Positions 1 to 7,741 of a stretch of DNA of 64,000 nt are shown here, piece after piece. The position numbers were made by a program, and so were the translations under genes. The notes beneath the pieces were generated by a model. The model was given only the letters and a program-made list of their open reading frames with translations, did not search any database and was not told where the DNA came from. Origin of the DNA: Streptomyces sp. CB02980 (GTDB lineage: Bacteria > Actinomycetota > Actinomycetes > Streptomycetales > Streptomycetaceae); assembly GCF_014451325.2 (NCBI RefSeq), contig NZ_JACSCH020000006.1, positions 62,001 to 126,000 of the forward strand, written 5' to 3'. Every line of letters starts with the position of its first letter. The first letter of the stretch is position 1.

Positions 1-510
1 GGCACTCGGACGCTGCCCGGTGACGGACTTCAGGATCACGACCCAGGCCGGGACGACGGAGATGAGGAGGGCGGCCAGGCCGGAGGGTATGGAGGTCTCG
101 GCGAGGACGACGAGGGCGTTGCCGCCGAGGATCAGGAGCAGACCGACGAGGACGGCCGACGCGAGCTGCCGCCGGTCGACCTTGAGGGCGGCGGGACCCT
201 GGCGCCAGGCGATGATCCCGGCGAGGAGCAGCCCCGCGGTGACGAAGCGGACGCCGGAGGAGAGGAACGGCGGCATCGTCTCGACGGCGATCCGGATGCC
301 GAGGTACGTGGAGCCCCAGACGACGTACACGATGCCGAGCGCCGCCCATACGGCCCCGGTGATCCGGCGGGCCGGGACGGTGGTGGCGGCCGCGGCGGTG
401 GCGGCGCCGGTGGTCCCGGCGGTCGCGGTCGCCCGCGCGGGGGTACGGGAATCGGGCTCGGGAGCGGCCTGGGGTGCCTCGGGGGCCGGATCGACGGCGG
501 GGCTTGTCAT
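1..510 (-). CDS. EamA/DMT-family transporter, N-terminal part (runs off window)
   Basis: Reading the minus strand from the ATG at 510 gives 170 open codons with no stop before the window edge, so the gene continues to the left. After an Ala/Pro/Thr-rich 47-residue N-terminus come hydrophobic helices with the motif VVWGSTYLGIRIAVE, a hallmark of EamA drug/metabolite exporters, followed by two more helices (about 86-98 and 116-135). The protein should sit in the cytoplasmic membrane and export a small metabolite, but the substrate cannot be read from this fragment. Family assignment is fairly secure; the C-terminal half is not visible. Confidence 0.82.
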   Translation of the reverse strand, partial: MTSPAVDPAPEAPQAAPEPDSRTPARATATAGTTGAATAAAATTVPARRITGAVWAALGIVYVVWGSTYLGIRIAVETMPPFLSSGVRFVTAGLLLAGIIAWRQGPAALKVDRRQLASAVLVGLLLILGGNALVVLAETSIPSGLAALLISVVPAWVVILKSVTGQRPSA

Positions 511-676
511 GAGCAGGAGAGTAAGGAGTAAAAGGCTCGATGACCAAGAGAATTGCCCGTATTCGGGCAGGCGGAGGCCGATACGTGGGCGGGTGAAGAC
601 CGTTTTCGGGGAATGACAGGATGTCCGGACCCCATCGCGGAAGCGGTGGAGGGAGACGACAGACAGGGGGACTCGC

Positions 677-874
677 ATGATCGTGCTCGCGTTGACCGGC
701 GTCCTGGTGCTCGCGATCGGAGGGTGCGTCTGCGTGGTGTGGGCCGCGCGGGGCGGGCCCCGCTGGGTGCGAGGGGTCGCCGCCGTGACCCTGGTGCTCG
801 GGAGCATGGTGCGCAACGGCAACCGACGGAGGCGCGTCGGGGGTGGCGGGGACGACGGCGGCGGCGACAACTAG
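677..874 (+). CDS. small membrane protein, unknown function
   Basis: A 65-residue protein begins at an ATG with a purine-rich GGGGG tract about 7 bases upstream. Residues 1-25 form one hydrophobic helix (VLALTGVLVLAIGG-type) and the rest is Arg- and Gly-rich, ending GGGDDGGGDN. The codon third positions are GC-rich as in its neighbours. I recognise no family. It could be a small single-pass membrane peptide or, less likely, a chance frame. The final codons CGACAAC before the TAG recur twice just downstream. Confidence 0.45.
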   Translation: MIVLALTGVLVLAIGGCVCVVWAARGGPRWVRGVAAVTLVLGSMVRNGNRRRRVGGGGDDGGGDN

Positions 875-938
875 GGCCCTGCGACAACGGGGCGGGAACG
901 CCAAGGTTCCCTGCGACAACGGGCGGGGACGCCAAGGG
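863..938. repeat. tandem repeat after the stop of the small ORF
   Basis: Two near-identical units of about 30 bases (starting CCCTGCGACAACGGG, at about 878 and 909) follow the TAG at 872-874. Each carries GCGACAAC, which also ends the upstream ORF (CGACAAC, 865-871). No other gene is visible between 875 and 1013. Confidence 0.6.
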
Positions 939-1013
939 GCGGCGGGGGCGGCGGCGGGGGCCGAACCCGGACGACGCGCGGCGGGAGACCGACGACCACC
1001 GGTCCCGCTCCCG

Positions 1014-2570
1014 CTACTCCGCGCCGCCCTCCCCCGTCGCCTTCAGCGCCAGCCACAGCTCCATCCGTACGTCCGGGTCGTCGAGCGAGCGGCCGAGGAT
1101 CTCCTCCACCCGCCGCATCCGGTAGCGCAGGGTGTGCCGGTGGACGCCCAGGTCGGCCGCGGCCGCGTCCCACTGGCCGTGCCGGGAGAGCCAGGCACGC
1201 AGCGAGGCGACGAGGTCACCGCGGCCCGTCGCGTCGTGGTCCCGCAGGGCGCGGAGCATCCCGTCGGCGAAGGCGCGGACGGCGTCGTCGGCGAGGAGCG
1301 GCAGGACCGAGCCCGCCGCGAGGTCCTCGTGCTCGACGAGCGCCTTGCCGCGCCGCCTCGCCACCGAGAGGGCCTGTTCCGCCTGCTTGTACGCGGCGGC
1401 GGCGGTGATCGGGCCGGCGGGGGCCGAGAGGCCGATGGTGAGGCCGGCGTCCTCGGCGTCCCGTTCGGCGTACCCCTCGCAGGCGGCGACGACCGCGCCC
1501 GCGTCGCCGGCGAGGACGACGAGCCGCTGTTCGCTCTCGGGGACGGTGAGCACCGCCTCACCCGCGCGCGCGGCCGCCGACTCCAGGGCCTCGGCGAGGA
1601 CCTGGAGCGCCGGTTCGCCGGTGGGGTCGCCTCCGGCGGATTCGGCGACGAGGAGGCGGAAGGGGGCGTCGAGCAGCCCGCCGTACACCTCACCGGCCAC
1701 CGCGCGCGCGTGGTCCGGCTGGCCCGCGAGCATCATCTTCAGGACCGCGCCACCGAGCCGCTGTTCGGCGGCCTGGAGCGAGCGGGAGCGTTCCGTCGTG
1801 AGGGTGAGCAGGGCGATCGCCGAGTGCACCGCGTACCGCTCGGCCGTCCCGAGGGGTGCGCCGGTGCCGACGGCGAGGGCGCCGCGGACGCGCCGTCCGG
1901 TGCCGAGCGACTGGAGCTCGACGCGGTCGTCCGTACCGCCGACGACGGCACTGGCGGGCGCGGGCCGGTCGCGCAGCCGCTCGACGTCGGGGGTGAGGCG
2001 GGCGGCCCGGCGTGCCGCCCAGTCGGGCGAGACGGCGACGACGGTGCCGGAGGTGTCGTAGAGCGCTGCCCAGCCGTCGACATGGGCGGCGAGCCGGGCG
2101 ACGACGGCCTCGGGGCCTTCGGCGAGCGCGGCGCGGGTCAGCTCGCGCTGGGCCTCGAAGCCGGCCGTGACGGCGCGGTACTGGTCGGCGGAGATGGCCG
2201 CGGACACGGCCTTGCTGATGGCGAGGAAGGGGGTGCGGCGCGGTACTTCGAGGAGGGGCAGGTGCTCGTCGCGGGCGGCGTCGAGCAGGGCGGGCGGGAT
2301 CTCGTCGTAGTTGACGCCGACGGCGAAGCCGAGCCCGACGACCCCCGCACCGAGCAGCCGCCGCACGTAGCGGCGCATCGCCTCCAGGTCCTCCGCGTCG
2401 AGGGTGAGCGCGGTGGTGAGGAGCAGCTCGCCGCCCTCCATGTACGGGACGGGGTCGGTGAGCTCGCTGACGTGCGCCCAGCGGACGGGGGTGTCCAGAC
2501 GGTCCTCCCCCGCCCGGACGACGAGCTTCAGGGAGGAGTGCTGGACGAGGGAGGCGAGGGTGGGCGGCAT
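1014..2570 (-). CDS. PucR-family transcriptional regulator
   Basis: This 518-residue protein has the PucR layout. An N-terminal purine-catabolism-type sensor domain (about 9-130, with VRWAHVSELTDPVPYMEGGELLLT) is followed by a GGDEF-like central region and a C-terminal PucR helix-turn-helix (about 455-510, with DLGVHRHTLRYRMRRVEEIL). PucR proteins regulate purine or amine catabolic genes in response to a metabolite. It lies 2.8 kb from gabT, on the other strand, with the TraD-like gene between them, so control of GABA/polyamine catabolism is a fair inference but not shown. The ATG lies at the start of the conserved MPPTLASL segment. Confidence 0.9.
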   Translation of the reverse strand: MPPTLASLVQHSSLKLVVRAGEDRLDTPVRWAHVSELTDPVPYMEGGELLLTTALTLDAEDLEAMRRYVRRLLGAGVVGLGFAVGVNYDEIPPALLDAARDEHLPLLEVPRRTPFLAISKAVSAAISADQYRAVTAGFEAQRELTRAALAEGPEAVVARLAAHVDGWAALYDTSGTVVAVSPDWAARRAARLTPDVERLRDRPAPASAVVGGTDDRVELQSLGTGRRVRGALAVGTGAPLGTAERYAVHSAIALLTLTTERSRSLQAAEQRLGGAVLKMMLAGQPDHARAVAGEVYGGLLDAPFRLLVAESAGGDPTGEPALQVLAEALESAAARAGEAVLTVPESEQRLVVLAGDAGAVVAACEGYAERDAEDAGLTIGLSAPAGPITAAAAYKQAEQALSVARRRGKALVEHEDLAAGSVLPLLADDAVRAFADGMLRALRDHDATGRGDLVASLRAWLSRHGQWDAAAADLGVHRHTLRYRMRRVEEILGRSLDDPDVRMELWLALKATGEGGAE

Positions 2571-2653
2571 TGGGGACCGTCGGACCTTTGAGCGAGGGGT
2601 CGCCGCTCAGCCGAGCGGCGACCCCGATTGTGCCAGGGCGGCGGGGTGGCCGC

Positions 2654-5089
2654 TCAGCCTCGCAGGTCGACGAGCATGGGCGGCACCTGCTCGCCGCGCA
2701 CATGGCTCAGAGAGAGGACGGCATGGCCGGGAGGTACGGCGTGAGCGAGGTCCGAGGCGGACCAGCGCTGCCGCTCCACCTCTCGTACGGTGACGGCCTC
2801 GGTGGTCACGGCCTTGCCCGTCACCAGCTTGCGCAGGGCGTGGATGGCCCTGGTCATCGGCTGATCGGCGAAGACGGTGTGATGGGCCACCTCGGTCATC
2901 TCCACGCGTTCGGTGCCCCATGCCTCGGCGAAGGCCCTCCCGTCCCAGGTGGGGAGCCCATAGAAGGCCATCCGGCAGCCGACGATCGCGAGGAGCGGCC
3001 CGTGCAGTGCCTCAGGCACCTCTGCGAGGGTGCGGAGGGCCAGCACGACACCCGCGTTCTGCGTGCGCAGCCGCTGAAGAGCCCGCAGCGTGCCGGGCGT
3101 GACCGCGCCCGCCGCGTCGTCGAGCACCAGACACGCGAAGTTCCCCCGTCCCGCACGTCCTCGTGTGATGTGCTGGAACTGGGCGAGCAACAGCCGATTG
3201 AGCAGGCGCTCCGCCTCCTCATGGCCACCGTCCGGCAGGCTGACCCGCACCCGAATCGGATGCTGGGCGACGGCCCGCAGAGAGAAGGACCTCGCTTCTT
3301 CCCCTCCGCCGAAGAACTCTGCGAAGGCGGGCCGGTCGAGGGCCGCAAGCCGATCGGCGAGCACGGGGCCCAGGTCGTTCGTGGTGCCGACCTGGCGGAG
3401 CCGGGACTCCAGCTCGCGGCGCATCGCCTGCGCGCCGTCGGCCGGCAGCAGGTCGAGCAGCGCCTGCAAGGTCTCAGGGCGGGCCTCGAGCAGCTCCCGC
3501 AGGACAGGCACGGTCGGGAAGCGCCCGTAGGCGACCCGGTACGGGCCCAGGATCTGGGCGAGCACGGTCGCGGCTCGTCGCGTCTCCATGCCCTCCATGT
3601 CACCGACCAGCCCTTCGGCCAGGCAAGCGGCTGCCTCGTCCGGGTCGGTGGCTCCGGCGTACAGGTCCAGGTCGTACCGGGAGGCGGGGTCGCCGAGCCG
3701 GATCACGACGTCATACGCCCCGTCGGGGCCGAGCCGGGTTCCGGCCGAGCCGACAGCGACGACGGCGCAGGCACCGGTGAGGGCCTGGAGGCACAGCGAC
3801 TCGACCACGGGCGCGACCAGGGAGCGGGTCTTGCCCGCTCCGGAAGGGCCGACCGCCAGGAGTGAGGTACCGAGGAGCTCGGGATCGAGCGCGAGACCCG
3901 CGCCGTGATAGTCACGTGAGCCGCGCTCGGCGGCCACCCACTTGCCCACTCGAACCTGGCCCAGGAGCAGGTCGTGGGAAGCCGAACGGTTCGGCAGATC
4001 GCGGTCGCCCGACGGGTGCGCGCTGGCAGCGGCGCCCTGGCGGAGGAGCACATCGACGAAGGCGGCCGGGCGGACGGCATCCCGATCACCGGCCTCCCAG
4101 AGGCGGCGCACCCGTGCGCAGTCGACGTCGTTCATCCGCCCGCCGGCCAGTTCACCGGTGAGCATGTCCGCAGCTCGGTGCTCACCCACGGCCCGCAGCT
4201 CGGGCCATTGCGAGCGGGGGATTCCCGGGCTGCTCGGAGGGGTGGGGGCCGGGGCGGCGCCGGGGGCGCCCCCGGAACGCCATCGCCGGAAAAGGCTCTC
4301 CCAGTCGCCGACCCGCGCACACGGCCAGACGACCAGCGCCGCGCTCAGTACGTACACGGCGTAGATGACGAACGGCGAACCGGCGATGTGCCAGCCGCCG
4401 GTGACAAGGGCGATGAGGTAGAGGATCGGGTTGACGACCGGTACCGCCGACCAGCCGAGGTGAAGGGCCTCGGGCAAGACGGCTGCCAGACCGATGAGGG
4501 CCCCCACACCCGCGAGCGCGGCGCGCACCGGCGGACGGCGCCGATCGAGGTAGTAGCGGACGATCCTGCCCCAGGAGCCGAGGACGCCGACCACCCACAC
4601 GAGGCCGAAGAAGACGACAGCGTCGAAGATCGTGTGGACTGCGACGCCTTGCCAGTCCTTCGCCGTGGCGCCAAGGCCGCTCCACCAGTCGTTCGGAGTG
4701 AAGGTCCGCATCACGAAGGCCGCGTACGGCAAGTTGTCATTGCGGTAGGCCAACCAGATGAACAGTCCGACCATCAGAGGGATCAACATCCCGAGCAAGG
4801 TGATGGGCCTGATGCTCGTGACCTCCGCAGGCGGCGGAACATGCCGAAGCCGCCAGACACCGAGACCCGCCTTCGGGCGCGGAGCGTCCAGCCACTCGAC
4901 GACGGGCGAGGAAGCCGGCGCCGCGGCCTGCGCAGGGGCCCGGGACGGCAGAGGCGGGACGCTCGGCGGCGGCGGTCCGAGTCTCGGGCCGACCCTTCGA
5001 GCGGGGGGCACCTCGGGGGCGGTTGCCCTCACCGGCGGCACCGCGCCCCCCTTGGTGTCGCGTGACTCGTACGTGCCATCGGTCTCCAT
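2654..5089 (-). CDS. membrane-anchored TraD/TraG (VirD4)-like P-loop ATPase
   Basis: The 811-residue product has a Pro/Ala-rich cytosolic N-terminus (1-90), about five membrane helices between 97 and 258, a linker, and a P-loop NTPase domain. Walker A GPSGAGKT lies at 414-421 and Walker B CLVLDD at 653-658. The late segment TQNAGVVLALRTLAEVP resembles the sensor region of VirD4/TraD coupling ATPases. Such proteins pump DNA or protein through membranes, but no relaxase, integrase or secretion channel gene is nearby, so the role is open. A TAGATT hexamer at 5138-5143 could be its -10 box. It is placed 321 bases from gabT and divergent from it. Confidence 0.75.
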   Translation of the reverse strand: METDGTYESRDTKGGAVPPVRATAPEVPPARRVGPRLGPPPPSVPPLPSRAPAQAAAPASSPVVEWLDAPRPKAGLGVWRLRHVPPPAEVTSIRPITLLGMLIPLMVGLFIWLAYRNDNLPYAAFVMRTFTPNDWWSGLGATAKDWQGVAVHTIFDAVVFFGLVWVVGVLGSWGRIVRYYLDRRRPPVRAALAGVGALIGLAAVLPEALHLGWSAVPVVNPILYLIALVTGGWHIAGSPFVIYAVYVLSAALVVWPCARVGDWESLFRRWRSGGAPGAAPAPTPPSSPGIPRSQWPELRAVGEHRAADMLTGELAGGRMNDVDCARVRRLWEAGDRDAVRPAAFVDVLLRQGAAASAHPSGDRDLPNRSASHDLLLGQVRVGKWVAAERGSRDYHGAGLALDPELLGTSLLAVGPSGAGKTRSLVAPVVESLCLQALTGACAVVAVGSAGTRLGPDGAYDVVIRLGDPASRYDLDLYAGATDPDEAAACLAEGLVGDMEGMETRRAATVLAQILGPYRVAYGRFPTVPVLRELLEARPETLQALLDLLPADGAQAMRRELESRLRQVGTTNDLGPVLADRLAALDRPAFAEFFGGGEEARSFSLRAVAQHPIRVRVSLPDGGHEEAERLLNRLLLAQFQHITRGRAGRGNFACLVLDDAAGAVTPGTLRALQRLRTQNAGVVLALRTLAEVPEALHGPLLAIVGCRMAFYGLPTWDGRAFAEAWGTERVEMTEVAHHTVFADQPMTRAIHALRKLVTGKAVTTEAVTVREVERQRWSASDLAHAVPPGHAVLSLSHVRGEQVPPMLVDLRG

Positions 5090-5410
5090 GAACCCCTGCC
5101 CCCTGACCAGCCAGGTCGCCGCGTCTGTGCCACCGTCAATCTAGTGGGCCTGGAGCCCCCGGGAGGGGATTCGACCACCCGTACGGCCGAGACCCCGGCT
5201 TGCGGCGGCTGGTCCGGGCCAGAGTCCACCAAGTCCTGGCCACGACACGTCCCAGGGCTCCCCCTCGCCCCGCCCCACCCCCGCCCTGTCCATCCCGGAC
5301 AACGACACACCCCCCACCACTCCCGATCGGCGCATGCCCCCACCCCTCCCCCGCGCCTAGCCTGCGGAGGAAACCCGCAAGTGCGTCCAGAACACCCCCA
5401 GGAGCCCCGC
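5090..5410. promoter_or_regulatory. divergent intergenic region between the TraD-like gene and gabT
   Basis: 321 bases without a convincing gene. On the minus strand TAGATT (5138-5143) sits about 45 bases before the ATPase start. On the plus strand TAGCCT (5358-5363) sits about 48 bases before the gabT ATG and may be its -10 element. The middle (5265-5355) is C-rich and low in complexity. No -35 matches are convincing. Confidence 0.4.
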
Positions 5411-6745
5411 ATGAACGCTGTCCCGCAGGAGCGGCGCATCGTCACCGCCATCCCCGGTCCGAAGTCGCAGGAGCTTCAGGCCCGCCGTCTCGACACGGTC
5501 GCCGGTGGCGTGGGCTCCACGCTCCCCGTCTTCACCAAGCGGGCCGGTGGCGGCATCATCGAGGACGTCGACGGCAACCGCCTGATCGACTTCGGTTCCG
5601 GCATCGCCGTGACCTCGGTCGGCGCCTCCGCCGAGGCCGTCGTGCGCCGCGCCTCCGCGCAGCTCCAGGACTTCACCCACACCTGTTTCATGGTGACGCC
5701 GTACGAAGGTTACGTGGAGGTCTGCGAGGCGCTCGCCGAGCTGACCCCGGGCGACCACGCCAAGAAGTCCGCGCTGTTCAACTCCGGCGCCGAGGCCGTC
5801 GAGAACGCGGTCAAGATCGCCCGTTCGTACACCAAGCGCCAGGCCGTCGTCGTCTTCGACCACGGCTACCACGGCCGTACGAACCTCACGATGGCGCTGA
5901 CGTCGAAGAACATGCCGTACAAGCAGGGCTTCGGTCCGTTCGCGCCCGAGGTCTACCGCGTGCCGGTGGCCTACGGCTACCGCTGGCCCACCGGCCCGGA
6001 GAACTGCGGCCCCGAGGCCGCCGCCCAGGCGATCGACAACATCACCAAGCAGATCGGCGCCGACAACGTCGCCGCGATCATCATCGAGCCGGTCCTCGGC
6101 GAGGGCGGCTTCATCGAGCCGGCCAAGGGCTTCCTGCCGGCGCTCGTGAAGTTCGCCAACGACAACGGCATCGTCTTCGTCGCCGACGAGATCCAGTCCG
6201 GCTTCTGCCGTACCGGCCAGTGGTTCGCGTGCGAGGACGAGGGCATCGTCCCGGACCTCATCACCACCGCCAAGGGCATCGCGGGCGGTCTGCCGCTCGC
6301 CGCCGTCACCGGCCGCGCCGAGATCATGGACTCCGTCCACGGTGGCGGTCTGGGCGGCACCTACGGCGGCAACCCGGTGGCCTGCGCCGGCGCGCTGGGC
6401 TCCATCGAGACGATGAAGGAGCTCGACCTCAACGCCAAGGCCCGGCGCATCGAGGAGGTCATGAAGGCCCGCCTCACCGCCATGCAGGAGAAGTTCCCGG
6501 CCATCGGTGACATCCGCGGCCGCGGCGCCATGATCGCCATCGAGCTGGTCAAGGACCGCGAGACCAAGGAGCCGTACGCGGAGGCCGCCGCCGCGCTGGC
6601 GAAGGCCTGCCACGCCGAGGGCGTGCTGGTCCTGACCTGTGGCACCTACGGCAACGTGCTGCGCTTCCTCCCGCCGCTGGTCATGGGCGAGGACCTGCTG
6701 AACGAGGGCCTCGACGTCATCGAGAACGCGTTCGCCCAGATCTGA
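5411..6745 (+). CDS. gabT: 4-aminobutyrate aminotransferase
   Basis: A 444-residue class III PLP aminotransferase that moves the amino group of GABA to 2-oxoglutarate, giving succinic semialdehyde and glutamate. Visible hallmarks are NSGAEAVENA (cofactor phosphate loop), VADEIQSGFCRTG with the PLP-ring Asp near 259, and the Schiff-base lysine near 288 in TTAKGIAGGLPL. The ATG at 5411 is preceded by AGGAG 7-8 bases upstream, so the longer frame reaching back to 5144 is not used. This is the terminal step for the polyamine modules at 10-17 kb and 25-31 kb. The sequence just after the stop repeats the gene end. Confidence 0.96.
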   Translation: MNAVPQERRIVTAIPGPKSQELQARRLDTVAGGVGSTLPVFTKRAGGGIIEDVDGNRLIDFGSGIAVTSVGASAEAVVRRASAQLQDFTHTCFMVTPYEGYVEVCEALAELTPGDHAKKSALFNSGAEAVENAVKIARSYTKRQAVVVFDHGYHGRTNLTMALTSKNMPYKQGFGPFAPEVYRVPVAYGYRWPTGPENCGPEAAAQAIDNITKQIGADNVAAIIIEPVLGEGGFIEPAKGFLPALVKFANDNGIVFVADEIQSGFCRTGQWFACEDEGIVPDLITTAKGIAGGLPLAAVTGRAEIMDSVHGGGLGGTYGGNPVACAGALGSIETMKELDLNAKARRIEEVMKARLTAMQEKFPAIGDIRGRGAMIAIELVKDRETKEPYAEAAAALAKACHAEGVLVLTCGTYGNVLRFLPPLVMGEDLLNEGLDVIENAFAQI

Positions 6746-6784
6746 CAGCAGATCTGACAGCAGGTCCGGAAGCAGGTCTGACAG
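6737..6784 (+). repeat. 12-bp tandem repeat duplicating the gabT 3' end
   Basis: Four 12-base units run from inside the last gabT codons: CAGATCTGACAG twice exactly (6737-6748, 6749-6760), then CAGGTCCGGAAG and CAGGTCTGACAG. The gabT TGA lies in the first unit and TGA recurs in the second and fourth, all in the same frame. Up to about 6890 further degenerate GAGTTCGGA-type repeats follow, with no gene visible before 6977. Confidence 0.85.
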
Positions 6785-6976
6785 CGGGCCCGACCGTCGA
6801 TCCGGCGGCGGGCCCGCGGCAGATCCGGACACGAGCCGGAGTTCGGGCAAGAGTTCGGACCGGAGTTCGGATCCGACCTCGGATCTGACACTCCGTGTGA
6901 AGACTGTGTGGGGGGCCGATGGCGGGACGCGTTTCCGGCTGTCGGTCCCCCCTTCTCTGACGTACGGTTTCTGCAG

Positions 6977-7741
6977 ATGAGAGAAACACCCCGGGCGGAG
7001 CCTCCCCAGCCCCGCCCACACCGTGCCGTCGCGCACACCCCTGGAGCCTCGTGCTCCGGAACTCCTCACCGATCGGACGGCCGCCCGCCCCACACCCCCC
7101 GGGGCGTGCGGCGATCCGATCCTCTCGGCCGCTCTGGAACCACCCCCCCTGTTCCAGGGCGGCCGGCTCTCTTCTCGGCGCTCGTCGCCCTCGCCGTCGT
7201 GACCTGGCAGGTGCTCGTCCACGGCCCCTTGGCCAGGCTCGACGAGCGGGTGTCCCGGGCCGTGGTGGACTCGGTCCCCCGCCCCCTCTCCGAACTCGCC
7301 GCCGACCTCGGCAACATGACCGTCGCCCTCCCCGTCCTCGCCTGCGCGATGGCGTACGCGGTGTGGCGCGGCCGACGGCTCGCCGCCCTGTACGCGGGTC
7401 TCGCCATGGCCGTCGTCCCCCTGCTCGTGATCCCCCTCAAGGAGTGGACGGCCCGCCCCGGCCCGCTGGAGCCCTGGGCGCACGGCTACTACCCGTCGGG
7501 CCACACGGCCACGGCGACGGTCGCCTACTTCGGCGCGGCCTTCCTGGTCTCGAAACGCCTGATCCCCGTCGCCGCCGTGCTGACGGCGGTGACGGGGACC
7601 GGTCTGGTGCTGCGGGGCTTCCACTGGCCGCTCGACGTGCTGGCCAGTCTCTGCCTCTCGCTGCTGATCCTGGCGGTCAGCTCCAGTTGTACGCGTCGAA
7701 GTTGTTCGAGAACTGCCACTGGTTGTAACGGTCCCAGTTGA
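6977..7741 (+). CDS. PAP2-family membrane phosphatase
   Basis: From the ATG at 6977 the product is 254 residues. About 65 disordered Pro/Arg-rich residues precede several membrane helices and the three PAP2 motifs: KEWTARP (155-161), PSGHT (173-177), and R213/H216/D220 in RGFHWPLD. These residues form the catalytic site of lipid phosphate phosphatases acting on the outer membrane face, for example on phosphatidic acid or undecaprenyl diphosphate. The substrate is not deducible. The N-terminus is uncertain because the first 60 residues look non-conserved. The 3' end overlaps the convergent chitinase gene by 65 bases, so its last 20 residues may be poorly conserved. Confidence 0.78.
   Translation: MRETPRAEPPQPRPHRAVAHTPGASCSGTPHRSDGRPPHTPRGVRRSDPLGRSGTTPPVPGRPALFSALVALAVVTWQVLVHGPLARLDERVSRAVVDSVPRPLSELAADLGNMTVALPVLACAMAYAVWRGRRLAALYAGLAMAVVPLLVIPLKEWTARPGPLEPWAHGYYPSGHTATATVAYFGAAFLVSKRLIPVAAVLTAVTGTGLVLRGFHWPLDVLASLCLSLLILAVSSSCTRRSCSRTATGCNGPS

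Noticed and set aside
843..2591. 582-codon plus-strand open frame
   Set aside because: It is antisense to the PucR gene, whose domains are clear. High GC leaves the opposite strand open by chance.
2654..5089. Part of an integrative conjugative element
   Set aside because: No integrase, relaxase, replication initiator or att-like repeats are present around this ATPase gene.
5357..7624. 755-codon minus-strand open frame
   Set aside because: It runs antisense through gabT and the PAP2 gene and shows no recognisable domain.
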